Shown one piece after another: positions 42,217 through 50,916 of a DNA stretch of 64,000 nucleotides. The notes beneath the pieces are model-generated. The model worked only from the letters and a program-made list of their open reading frames with translations, was not told the origin of the DNA and did not search any database. Position numbers and translations under genes: made by a program. This DNA is from Bacteroidia bacterium (GTDB lineage Bacteria > Bacteroidota > Bacteroidia > B-17B0 > Aurantibacillaceae): contig JAGNIU010000005.1 of the NCBI GenBank assembly GCA_018000995.1, positions 82,314 to 146,313 on the forward strand, read 5' to 3'. Positions within the stretch are counted from its first letter, which is position 1. Each line of letters begins with the position of its first letter.

Positions 42217-44433
42217 ATGATGAACAAAAGCCCGTTTTTCGTCTTTATAATCCTTGTGTTAGCCATTATCTCCCAGAACCCGGCTAATGCGCAAAATAAC
42301 AAATGGTGGGAAGACTTTAACAACCCGAAATTACACGATACAACAAGGCTAAAAGCCATTCACAATGCCGCATCAGATAGATCAGCGTCTAATCCTGACT
42401 CCGCCCTCTTAATGGCTAAGTATGAATTTGAGCTTGCCAAAAAACTAAAGAACAATCTGTATGCCGGCAGAGCCAAAGGCATTATGGCAATCGTGTATAT
42501 TAATGAAGGAGATAATACTAAAGCTATTGAATTAGGACTGGAAGGACTGAAATATTTAGAACAAACCAACGAAAAAAAACACATTGCTGCAGCATACAAC
42601 AATACGGGCGTGGCTTATTATAATATTGGAACCTTTGATAAAGCACTTGAGTTCGCACAAAAAGCTTTATCTATCCGCCAAACACTTGGTGATAAAAACG
42701 GTATAACTGCAAGTTATAATAACATCGGAAATGTTTACCTAAACCTCTCTAATTTTACCGGGGCGCTTGAATACTATTTAAAAGCCCTGCAAATGCGGGA
42801 GTTGATAGGAGACAAGTACGATATCGCTTCCTCTTTAAATAATATCGGGAATGTTTATACGAAGCAATCAGACTTTAAAAAAGCGACAGATTATTATTCT
42901 AAAGCACTAAAAATCCGTGAGGAGATTGGAGATAAAGATGGGATTGCATCCTGTTACTCAAACATTGGTGTAGTATATCAATTTGAAAAAAAATATGACA
43001 AAGCCCTGGAATACTATTTCAAAGCCATAAAAATAAATGAAGAGTTAAACGATATTTTTGGACTTGCTTTAACTTATGGCGCTATAGGCGATGTGTATAA
43101 AGAACAATCGAAATTTGAACAATCGCTTCCTTATCTTTTTAAATCCCAACAGCTTTGCGAGCAATCAGGCGACAAGTATGGCTTAGCTACCACTTATAAC
43201 AGTATTGCCGGAGCTTACAATCAAATGAAGAAGCCCACAGAAGCAAATAAATATGCACAGCTCTCATTAAAATTAAACAAAGAGATACAGGATATAGAAG
43301 GATTGCGACTTAATTACCAAAATCTTTCGATAGCGAACGCCAATTCAAATAATTATAAGGATGCTTTTTTATATCATGTGAAGTATAAAGATTTAACGGA
43401 TAGTGTTTTTAATTTAGAGAATACCAAACAACTCAGCGATATAAAAACCGGTTTTGAGGTTGAAAAAAAGGAAGCGGAATTAAAAATAAAATCGGAAGCC
43501 GAGCAGGAGAAACTAAAAACAATTTCACGGGAAGAGAAAAAGCAGCAACAAATTATCATAGCTGCGGTAGTTGGTATATTAGCTATTGTTTTGATTTTCT
43601 CTTTCTTTCTTTATAAACGTTTCCGTTTAACCACGAGACAAAAAGCAATAATTGAAAGGCAAAAACATATTGTTGAAGAAAAGAATAAAGAGATTCTTGA
43701 TTCTATCACATACGCCAAACGTTTGCAGGACGCTATTTTACCGCCCGATGAGTACGTAAAAAAATATTTACCGAACAGTTTTATATACTATAAGCCAAAA
43801 GACATTGTTGCTGGTGATTTTTACTGGATGGAATATGTGAATAACACTATATTTATTGCTGCGGCTGATAGCACAGGCCATGGCGTACCGGGCGCAATGG
43901 TATCGGTAGTTTGTAGTAATGCTTTAAACAGGAGTTTAAAAGAATTCGGCTTACGTGAACCTGGAAAAATTTTAGATAAGACCAGAGAGCTCGTTCTTGA
44001 AACATTTGCTAAAAGCAGTACTGAAGTAAAAGATGGCATGGATATTTCGTTGTGCGCAATAAATAAAAAGGATAAAAAATTATTTTGGAGCGGAGCTTAT
44101 AATCCGTTATGGTATATCAATAATGGAATTATTACTGAAGTAAAAGGTGATAAACAATCTATAGGAAAAACTGATAATCCTAAACCTTTTATTACACACG
44201 AAATACCTTTAGATAATACAAGTACTTTCTATTTATTTACAGATGGTTTCGCAGATCAATTTGGTGGACCAAAAGGAAAGAAATTCAAATACAAACAACT
44301 GGAAGAACTTTTAGTTTCAGTAAACGGCAAACTATTGGACGAACAAGAAACAACCATCCATAAAGCATTTGAGAATTGGAAAGGGAATCTTGAACAAGTA
44401 GATGATGTTACCCTGATTGCAATAACAGTTTAA
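42217..44433 (+). CDS. TPR sensor with C-terminal SpoIIE (PP2C) phosphatase
   Basis: This is a membrane-bound signalling serine phosphatase. From the ATG at 42217 (or 42220) it has an N-terminal signal/anchor, then about eight TPR repeats between residues 60 and 400 of the type ASSLNNIGNVYTKQSDFKKA. A membrane helix (AAVVGILAIVLIFSFFLYKRF near 450) and a coiled coil ending in EILDSITYAKRLQDAILP follow. The SpoIIE domain then spans residues 515-738 with the metal-binding motifs DIVAGDFYWME, AAADSTGHGVPGAMVS, DGMDISLCAI, LFTDGFADQFGG and DDVTLIAI, all with their aspartates. It should remove phosphate from an anti-sigma-factor antagonist, but no such partner is nearby. It is closely related in layout to the two TPR genes at 60.6-63.8 kb. 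Confidence 0.92.
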   Translation: MMNKSPFFVFIILVLAIISQNPANAQNNKWWEDFNNPKLHDTTRLKAIHNAASDRSASNPDSALLMAKYEFELAKKLKNNLYAGRAKGIMAIVYINEGDNTKAIELGLEGLKYLEQTNEKKHIAAAYNNTGVAYYNIGTFDKALEFAQKALSIRQTLGDKNGITASYNNIGNVYLNLSNFTGALEYYLKALQMRELIGDKYDIASSLNNIGNVYTKQSDFKKATDYYSKALKIREEIGDKDGIASCYSNIGVVYQFEKKYDKALEYYFKAIKINEELNDIFGLALTYGAIGDVYKEQSKFEQSLPYLFKSQQLCEQSGDKYGLATTYNSIAGAYNQMKKPTEANKYAQLSLKLNKEIQDIEGLRLNYQNLSIANANSNNYKDAFLYHVKYKDLTDSVFNLENTKQLSDIKTGFEVEKKEAELKIKSEAEQEKLKTISREEKKQQQIIIAAVVGILAIVLIFSFFLYKRFRLTTRQKAIIERQKHIVEEKNKEILDSITYAKRLQDAILPPDEYVKKYLPNSFIYYKPKDIVAGDFYWMEYVNNTIFIAAADSTGHGVPGAMVSVVCSNALNRSLKEFGLREPGKILDKTRELVLETFAKSSTEVKDGMDISLCAINKKDKKLFWSGAYNPLWYINNGIITEVKGDKQSIGKTDNPKPFITHEIPLDNTSTFYLFTDGFADQFGGPKGKKFKYKQLEELLVSVNGKLLDEQETTIHKAFENWKGNLEQVDDVTLIAITV

Positions 44434-44434
44434 A

Positions 44435-44971
44435 TTATTTTTTGGATTGTATAATCTTTAAATGTCCGTAATGCTGATTTCCATGCCAAACATATAATGC
44501 CAACAACTCAGCTAAAGTAAAAGTATGTTTGCTTTCGGGATGATAAATTGTTTTTTGCCAATCTGATTCACTTAACGTATTAAACAAAAAAACAAGACGG
44601 GCATGAATGCCACTAATTATTTGAAGTGAAGGTTGTATAGGTGAGTTTAATCCATCATATAAGTTAGCCCATTCATCTTGCAAATATGGTCGCACTTCCG
44701 GTTTTTCTTCTGTTAAAGTGCTTTTAAATCTTAATAATAATTGAGCGTGGCTATCTGCTAAATGATTAATAATTTGTCGTGCATTCCAACCACCTTCACG
44801 ATAACTAACAGATAATATTTTATCGTCCCAATTTTTTACAAGTGAATCGAGTTTAACAGGAAACGCCTTGAACTCCTCAATATTTTTTTTTGTTTCAGAA
44901 AACGTGTAACTAAGTCCCCTTGTAAATTTTCCATTGGGGTACTTCAATAATTCGAGACTTGTTTCAGACAT
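44435..44971 (-). CDS. DinB/YfiT-type putative metal-dependent hydrolase
   Basis: This is a four-helix-bundle protein of the DinB superfamily, YfiT branch. Relatives are thiol transferases, for example bacillithiol S-transferase, but the thiol partner in this organism is unknown. The 178 residues carry three histidines arranged as in the family: ARQIINHLADSHAQLLLRF near 66-84 and YVWHGNQHYGHLKII near 160-174. The N-terminal YPNGKFTRGL and REGGWNARQI are typical. It lies six bases downstream of alanine dehydrogenase on the same strand and is likely cotranscribed. Confidence 0.85.
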   Translation of the reverse strand: MSETSLELLKYPNGKFTRGLSYTFSETKKNIEEFKAFPVKLDSLVKNWDDKILSVSYREGGWNARQIINHLADSHAQLLLRFKSTLTEEKPEVRPYLQDEWANLYDGLNSPIQPSLQIISGIHARLVFLFNTLSESDWQKTIYHPESKHTFTLAELLALYVWHGNQHYGHLKIIQSKK

Positions 44972-44977
44972 AAATAA

Positions 44978-46195
44978 CTAGATGGCGGCCATTAATAAAT
45001 TAATATCCTTGTAAGGAAGATTAAACGCTTCGGCCATGTATTGGTTAGTTAAAATACCATTGTAAACATAAACCCCGTTGCGTACACCTGAATCTCTGCG
45101 AACTAAACTTTCAAATCCGCCTTCATCACCCATATTCATGATGATTTGAGAGAAAATACTACTAAAAGCAAAAGAAGCAGTACGCGCTACACGCGAAGCA
45201 ATATTTGGAACACAGTAATGAATTACACCGTGTTTTTTAAATGTAGGCTTACTATGATTTGTTACATGCGATGATTCGAACACACCACCTTGGTCAATAC
45301 TCACATCCACAATAACAGAACCATTTTTCATTTCTGCTACCATTTCGTCTGTAACAATACAAGGTGTGCGTCCTTTTGTTGCGCGTAAGGCTCCAATAGC
45401 TACATCAGCAGTGCGCAAATGTTTTTCTAATACACGTGGTACAATTACTGAAGTAAATACACGTGTACCCAATTGATTTTGTAAACGGCGTAAACGTGAT
45501 GTTGAATTATCAAATACTTTTACTGTTGCGCCTAATCCTAAAGCAGCACGTGCCGCAAATTCACCAACAGTTCCCGCACCAATAATAACTACTTCGGTTG
45601 GAGAAATCCCGCTAATACCTCCTAAAATTGAACCAACACCTTGATTAACGTTACTTAATAACTCAGCTGCAATTAATATACTGGCACCACCAGCAATTTC
45701 GCCCATCGCACGGATGATTGGGAAAATTCCCGCATCATCTGCAATTAAATCAAAAGCAACGCAGTTTAATTTTTTAGCAATTAATTTTTTTAAGAAATCT
45801 TCAGGTTGTACAGTTAATTGTAAAGCCGAAAACAATGTTTGTTTCGGTTTCATCAATTCAATTTCTTCTAATGTAGGAGGTGCTATTTTTAAAATGATAT
45901 CTGCTTTAAAAACTTCTTCCGGTGAGTGTGCAATCTCTGCTCCTGCTTCGCTATAATCTTTATCATCAAAGTGAGCAGCTTTACCGGCACCTGTTTCAAT
46001 TAAAATGCGGTGACCGTTATTCACCAACAAAGCAACAGCATCAGGCACTAAAGGCACACGGTTTTCCTGAAATGCAATTTCTTTGGGAATGCCAATGAAT
46101 AGTTTTCCTTTTTTGCGGGCCACCTCCAACATCTCTTCCTGTGGGGCAAGAGCGCCTTTGGTGAGAGAAAACAATACATCTTTATTCATTACCAT
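44978..46195 (-). CDS. ald: alanine dehydrogenase
   Basis: Ald converts L-alanine to pyruvate and ammonia with NAD+. The 405-residue protein has the family layout, with the substrate-binding IGIPKEIAFQENRVPLVPDA near 33-52 (Arg, Lys-type residues), ETGAGKAAHFDDKDY near 66-80, the nucleotide-binding VVIIGAGTVGEFAARAALGLGATVKVFDNS, here as VVIIGAGTVGEFAARAALG, near 203-221, and DVSIDQGGVFESSHVT near 301-316. The N-terminal 25 residues are an extra tail beyond the usual start. The frame starts at an ATG at 46195 or, two codons later, at 46189. It lies downstream of an outer-membrane gene on the same strand. Confidence 0.88.
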   Translation of the reverse strand: MVMNKDVLFSLTKGALAPQEEMLEVARKKGKLFIGIPKEIAFQENRVPLVPDAVALLVNNGHRILIETGAGKAAHFDDKDYSEAGAEIAHSPEEVFKADIILKIAPPTLEEIELMKPKQTLFSALQLTVQPEDFLKKLIAKKLNCVAFDLIADDAGIFPIIRAMGEIAGGASILIAAELLSNVNQGVGSILGGISGISPTEVVIIGAGTVGEFAARAALGLGATVKVFDNSTSRLRRLQNQLGTRVFTSVIVPRVLEKHLRTADVAIGALRATKGRTPCIVTDEMVAEMKNGSVIVDVSIDQGGVFESSHVTNHSKPTFKKHGVIHYCVPNIASRVARTASFAFSSIFSQIIMNMGDEGGFESLVRRDSGVRNGVYVYNGILTNQYMAEAFNLPYKDINLLMAAI

Positions 46196-46214
46196 AATTT
46201 CTAGAAATTAAATT

Positions 46215-46943
46215 TTAATAATAGTTACCGTGATATTTTGGAGCATTACAATCGTCGATACTTTTTGGAAGTGGTCTGAAAATTACACCAATCCTTAATT
46301 CAAATGTGCGGTTACGGATAGCAGTGTTTGCACGAGGAGGTTGATAGCCAATATCAGGATTCCAATGAAATTCGATAAACGGATGCCATTTTTTTGTAGC
46401 AAACCATTCCCAACCTACACCAACATCACCACTAAACCAAATTTTCGGAAACGTGCCAGCCACCTCAGGAAAAACAGGAGCAGCAAATGATAACAAATAT
46501 TCTATCTTAGCACCAACCATCAAATACGCTTGTCCTTTGCGACCGGTACGTTGCATAAACTTTAAATAATTGTTCCACTGAATGTATTTGTAAATATTAG
46601 CAGCAGAACCTCCATTACGTTCACCCGTTACCCAATTGGTAACATATTGTTCAACGGCCCCTTTTTGAGTGTACTCTAATTCGGTTTGCCAACGGATATG
46701 ATCGTATCTCAAAAATTCAAGAAATAGTCCTGTTGCATAACTAAAATATTCAGCCGAGTGATGGTTTTGCGGATAAAATGCATTGAACTGCGGATTATTA
46801 TTATCCTTTGTTGGCGATAACAAATTCTTATAACGGTGTCTACTTTGATTAACGCCAACAAAAATACCGATACCTCTAAAAAACTGAGCATTCACTTCAA
46901 CTAATGAGGCCAGTAAAAAAATGGTGATTATTAGTTTCTTCAT
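46215..46943 (-). CDS. outer-membrane beta-barrel protein of unknown function
   Basis: A signal peptide (MKKLIITIFLLASLVEVNAQ) is followed by about 220 residues of alternating amphipathic strands and ends in FELRIGVIFRPLP, then a short Cys-containing tail. The pattern of strands (GIGIFVGVNQSRHRY, then ATGLFLEFLRYDHIRWQTELEY, then YLMVGAKIEYLLSF) is that of a small eight-stranded barrel, but I cannot name the family. It is separated from fabD by four bases and from ald by about twenty, so it may be carried along in the fabD unit. Confidence 0.7.
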   Translation of the reverse strand: MKKLIITIFLLASLVEVNAQFFRGIGIFVGVNQSRHRYKNLLSPTKDNNNPQFNAFYPQNHHSAEYFSYATGLFLEFLRYDHIRWQTELEYTQKGAVEQYVTNWVTGERNGGSAANIYKYIQWNNYLKFMQRTGRKGQAYLMVGAKIEYLLSFAAPVFPEVAGTFPKIWFSGDVGVGWEWFATKKWHPFIEFHWNPDIGYQPPRANTAIRNRTFELRIGVIFRPLPKSIDDCNAPKYHGNYY

Positions 46944-46947
46944 AATT

Positions 46948-47835
46948 TTATGCGCTAACGGTTTCCATACCTGCGTTTACTTTTTTAACAAGGCCTTGTA
47001 ATACTTTACCGGGACCAACCTCTGTAAAAGAAGTAGCTCCATCAGCAATCATTTGTGTAACTGTTTGCGTCCATCTAACAGGAGCGGTTAACTGTGCTAC
47101 TAAATTTTTCTTAATCTCGTTGGGATCAGAAACCGCAGAAGCTGTTACGTTTTGGTAAACAGGGCAAATTGGCACATTAAATTTCGTTGCGTTTATTGCG
47201 GCTTCCAATTCAACACGGGCAGGTTCCATTAATGGTGAATGAAACGCGCCACCAACAGGTAATACTAAAGCCCGTTTTGCACCGGCTGCTTTCATTTTTT
47301 CGCAAGCAATTGTAATTCCTTCTGTACTTCCCGAAATAACTAATTGTCCGGGACAATTATAATTTGCTGCAACAACAACATGTCCAGACGCTGTAATTTC
47401 TTTACAAATATCCTCAACTATTTTATCATCCAAATTTAAAACAGCTGCCATTGTTGAAGGATTTTGCTCGCAAGCTTTTTGCATAGCAAGAGCGCGGGCA
47501 TAAACCAATTTTAAGGCGTCTTCAAAACTCAATGTTTTATTAGCTACTAAAGCTGAAAATTCTCCAAGAGAATGTCCTGCTACCATATCCGGTTTAAAGC
47601 TTTCGCCTTTTGTGGCTGCTAAAATAACTGAGTGTAAAAAAATAGCGGGTTGCGTTACTTTGGTTTGTTTCAGTTCCTCATCGGTACCTGAAAACATAAT
47701 ATCCGTAATTCTAAATCCTAAGATTGAATTAGCTTTTTCAAATAATTCTTTTGCTAAGGGTGACGACTCGTAAAGGTCCTTCCCCATACCAGAAAATTGG
47801 GAACCTTGTCCCGGGAAAATATAAGCGCTCTTCAT
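46948..47835 (-). CDS. fabD: malonyl-CoA-ACP transacylase
   Basis: FabD moves malonyl groups from CoA to acyl carrier protein, the first committed step of fatty acid synthesis. The 295-residue protein has YIFPGQGSQFSGMGKDLY at the N-terminus, the catalytic serine in VAGHSLGEFSALV near 87-99, the arginine in VYARALAMQKACE near 109-121, and GGAFHSPLMEPA with the catalytic histidine near 196-207. The terminal FTEVGPGKVLQGLVKK is also conserved. It lies 80 bases downstream of phaC and four bases upstream of an outer-membrane gene on the same strand. Confidence 0.96.
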   Translation of the reverse strand: MKSAYIFPGQGSQFSGMGKDLYESSPLAKELFEKANSILGFRITDIMFSGTDEELKQTKVTQPAIFLHSVILAATKGESFKPDMVAGHSLGEFSALVANKTLSFEDALKLVYARALAMQKACEQNPSTMAAVLNLDDKIVEDICKEITASGHVVVAANYNCPGQLVISGSTEGITIACEKMKAAGAKRALVLPVGGAFHSPLMEPARVELEAAINATKFNVPICPVYQNVTASAVSDPNEIKKNLVAQLTAPVRWTQTVTQMIADGATSFTEVGPGKVLQGLVKKVNAGMETVSA

Positions 47836-47915
47836 AGAATAGTAAATTTACGCTTTTTACCCTATGTTAAAGGACAGAGAAATGAATAGAATTTAACTAT
47901 TTGATGTTAAAAAGC

Positions 47916-48965
47916 CTACTTATCGCGCTTCTTAAGCCATTCTGTAACGGCAGGAGCTAGTTCTTTTTGAGACTTTCCTCCTACAAATACGCCGATATGT
48001 CCGCCTTTAAAGCTGTATAATTCTTTGTCTTTACTACCCACTAAATCATTGAGGGGAATAGTTGCAGCTGGTGGCACTAAATGATCTTCGGTTGCATAAA
48101 TATTTAATAATGGTGAAGTAAGGTTTTTAAGATTTACTTTCTTCCCTCCTACTTCTAATTCACCTTTTACTAATTTATTTTGCTGGTATAATTCTTTCAT
48201 GAACTGACGGAAACATTCTCCTGTTTGGGCAGGACTTTCGCTAATCCATTTTTCCATTCTTAAAAAGTTTAACAGCTTAGCTTTATCTTCCATGCTGTTT
48301 GCTAAGCTTTGTTGTTTTTGAATTTTCATCATTGGTTTCAACATATCAAAACCTTGATTTAAGAAATCACCGGGAATTAATCCATTATAACCTTCAACCA
48401 ATTTATCAAAATCCATAGATTTACTCCAACGGAATAATAAACCATCATTCGTACTAAAATCAATTGGTGTAACGTGCGTTACTAAATTTTTTACTTTGTT
48501 TGGGTATAGAGAAGAATAAATAACGCTTAAGGTTCCGCCTTGACAAATACTTAAAATATTTACCTTATCAATGCGGTGCTTTTTACGAATGAAATCAACG
48601 CAATTATTGATGTAACCATTTACATAATCATCCATGCTAATGTATCGATCGCCTTTAGTAGGATTTCCCCAATCAATTAAATACACATCTAATCCCGCTT
48701 CCATTAATTTTTTAATGTAGCTGCGGTCAGATTGCAAATCCAACATTTTATAGGTGTTTACCAATGCGTAAACAATTAGAACAGGAGTTTTATAAGTAGC
48801 TTCTGTATCGCGGTTGTAGCGGTAAAGGGTTAATTTATCTTCGTTGTAAACTGCAGTTTTTGGAGTTGAAGCAATATCAACTTCATCTAATTGTTTTAAA
48901 GTTTCGTAACTTTTAAACATTTTCTGGCTCATGTCGGCCATCTCTTTAAACATATCGTTTTCCAT
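47916..48965 (-). CDS. phaC: class III poly(3-hydroxyalkanoate) synthase subunit PhaC
   Basis: PhaC polymerises (R)-3-hydroxyacyl-CoA into PHA at the granule surface. At 349 residues it has the size of class III synthases, which need PhaE. The catalytic triad is intact: C141 in ILSICQGGT, D294 in YATEDHLVPP and H323 in FKGGHIGVFVG. These positions all lie eight residues before the triad known from Allochromatium vinosum PhaC (149, 302, 331). The lipase-like box is S-x-C-x-G here, with serine in place of the first glycine of GxCxG. YLIDWGNPTKGDRY and HVTPIDF are also typical. phaE lies upstream on the same strand, with a membrane-protein gene between. Confidence 0.93.
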   Translation of the reverse strand: MENDMFKEMADMSQKMFKSYETLKQLDEVDIASTPKTAVYNEDKLTLYRYNRDTEATYKTPVLIVYALVNTYKMLDLQSDRSYIKKLMEAGLDVYLIDWGNPTKGDRYISMDDYVNGYINNCVDFIRKKHRIDKVNILSICQGGTLSVIYSSLYPNKVKNLVTHVTPIDFSTNDGLLFRWSKSMDFDKLVEGYNGLIPGDFLNQGFDMLKPMMKIQKQQSLANSMEDKAKLLNFLRMEKWISESPAQTGECFRQFMKELYQQNKLVKGELEVGGKKVNLKNLTSPLLNIYATEDHLVPPAATIPLNDLVGSKDKELYSFKGGHIGVFVGGKSQKELAPAVTEWLKKRDK

Positions 48966-49036
48966 AAAAAAAGTATCAGGTTCTGTTCTTAAAAATAGTG
49001 ATTTTTTCGATAAGAATTACAGGAATTTTAAGTGCA

Positions 49037-50842
49037 TCAGGGCACCATTTCCATTGAGGCATCGGTTAAAAAGAATTCATGCTTTACTTTATCGATGTAG
49101 ACCTTATTTACACCCCAATCGTTCCAGAAAAATATACTTACGGTATCAGATGCGGTGACTTCGCGGGGAACATCGCAGCCAATTTCTTTGTAGTCCCATT
49201 CGTTATAGCGTATCCTGTCCATTTGAATATAGTTCGTGAAATAGAATAATTGTTTCCCTTTATTCTGAAAAGCATAAACCAATTGCATGGATTTTATACT
49301 ATCAGTAAAATAAACGTAGAACGAAGTTTTAATTTTACTGAATCCTTGTTGACCGGTAAATTCAGGCATTTTAAATAAATGAGGTTCTGAAAAATGATTT
49401 TTAACGTGAAGTTTAAGAGCGCCTTTTCCTTGGTACTTTATTTCGCTCACAATATTGGAATCATTTACTGCATCATAATTGTATTCGTACTCAGTTTTTT
49501 TCAGGATTGTTTGGGGATGTACAGGATAAATATTTAAGGGTCGGATAGTGAAAAAATTCTTCCAATAATAATCACTGTAATTATAATTAGCGTCTAAAAT
49601 ACTATTGCGGAATTGATAAGCTTTCAACTGAAAATAAAAAACACTAAGTATTACAACTGTTAAAGCAATTCGGAATGTTTTTTGTTTTTGCAAAATATAA
49701 AAAAGAAAATACCCAAGAAGCAATGCAACGACTCCTGAAAAATCGACAATTACTCTCCAGAAAATAGTATAGAACCACCAATTACTGTACAAATAACTAA
49801 CAACCGCTAAGAGTAAAAATAGAAATAGATTTTGCTTACGTTTCCCAATAAAAATTAGAGATAAAACAGAAATTAAAGCGATGGGCACATACAAAAACCA
49901 ACCCGCATGATAACTCAATAAAATATCGAACAGATGCGCCCCTCTTTCGAAATGAAACTTTTCGTTTGAGTAGGTGTTTGGAAATAAAGATTGTGTTTGC
50001 GTATACAGAATAGAAAAATGCCAATAAGAAAGTAATCCAATTATCAACATAACAACCATAACAATGGGTGTTAATTTTATTTGCTTCAAAATTTCTTTAA
50101 TAGAAATTCTGTTCATAAAAGCCGGAACTGCTAATAAAAAAAGAATGTTGATGGGTCTAACAAAAACGACAATCAAAGTGCATAACAAAAACCAAAGCCC
50201 ATTTTTAAATTTATCTTGCTCCTCATTAAAAAAACACCAGGCGAAATAAAGTGCCATGGTAATAAACGTAAAACCATAAGCATGTGTAAACGAACCTGAA
50301 TAAATAGTGAACGTAAATAAATTAGTGCCGTAAAAAATAGTAATCGGAACTAACAGTGCAATAAGTTCGTTCTTAAATAATTTTAGTAGGAATTTTCTTA
50401 GAAACCATAACCCTAAACATGTATAAAACACTGCCGCAAAACCAATAGCCATTTGATAAGGTTGCGAAAACCCATTAGCGTGCAAACCAAATACCTTGCA
50501 AACAGCATGTACTCCTAAAAAAAACGGCATCCACAAAAACGACATCCCGGGATAGTATTTATTTATTTGTTTGCCGTTAAACTCGGCCGTAAAATTCTCG
50601 ACAGGTGTGGCAAACGAATTGTATTTGTAGTATTGATTATAAACATCGTTAAACCATTTAAAATCGAGGTTTTCGTCGTTATAAATGAATTTAGCGGGTA
50701 AATAAGAGTAATACCCTAAACCATCAGCTGTAATAATCCTATACCATTCTGAGTTAAGTGGTCTGAAATAGAAAAAGGTAAAGACAATGGAGAGAAAAAA
50801 CGCGAAGAAAATAGTGTTGTATAAGTTCCGTTTTTTAAACAT
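49037..50842 (-). CDS. large membrane protein, GT-C-like glycosyltransferase candidate
   Basis: I do not recognise a specific family for this 601-residue protein. About ten hydrophobic helices occupy residues 10-400. Between the first two is a loop with the motif WYRIITADGLGYYSYLPAKF, then KYYPGMSFLWMPFFLGVHA, which resembles the early periplasmic loop of GT-C enzymes. The C-terminal 190 residues form a soluble beta-rich domain. The last part has KIKTSFYVYFTDSIKSMQ and SDTVSIFFWNDWGVNKVYIDKV, shown as FFWNDWGVNKVYIDKV, like carbohydrate-recognition beta-sandwiches. It lies between phaE and phaC on the same strand but has no apparent role in PHA synthesis. The phaE terminator sits upstream of it. 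Confidence 0.6.
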   Translation of the reverse strand: MFKKRNLYNTIFFAFFLSIVFTFFYFRPLNSEWYRIITADGLGYYSYLPAKFIYNDENLDFKWFNDVYNQYYKYNSFATPVENFTAEFNGKQINKYYPGMSFLWMPFFLGVHAVCKVFGLHANGFSQPYQMAIGFAAVFYTCLGLWFLRKFLLKLFKNELIALLVPITIFYGTNLFTFTIYSGSFTHAYGFTFITMALYFAWCFFNEEQDKFKNGLWFLLCTLIVVFVRPINILFLLAVPAFMNRISIKEILKQIKLTPIVMVVMLIIGLLSYWHFSILYTQTQSLFPNTYSNEKFHFERGAHLFDILLSYHAGWFLYVPIALISVLSLIFIGKRKQNLFLFLLLAVVSYLYSNWWFYTIFWRVIVDFSGVVALLLGYFLFYILQKQKTFRIALTVVILSVFYFQLKAYQFRNSILDANYNYSDYYWKNFFTIRPLNIYPVHPQTILKKTEYEYNYDAVNDSNIVSEIKYQGKGALKLHVKNHFSEPHLFKMPEFTGQQGFSKIKTSFYVYFTDSIKSMQLVYAFQNKGKQLFYFTNYIQMDRIRYNEWDYKEIGCDVPREVTASDTVSIFFWNDWGVNKVYIDKVKHEFFLTDASMEMVP

Positions 50843-50858
50843 GGTACAAGGTAAAATA

Positions 50859-50894
50859 AAAAAGGCTGTCCCACAAACACTAAAGGGACAGCCT
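50859..50894 (-). terminator. intrinsic terminator after phaE (minus strand)
   Basis: GGCTGTCCC and GGGACAGCC form a 9-bp stem with a 12-base loop, and on the minus strand it is followed by a T-run. It falls between phaE and the membrane-protein gene, so phaE may be made as its own transcript. Confidence 0.85.
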
Positions 50895-50916
50895 GATTGC
50901 AGCTATGAGTAATTGA

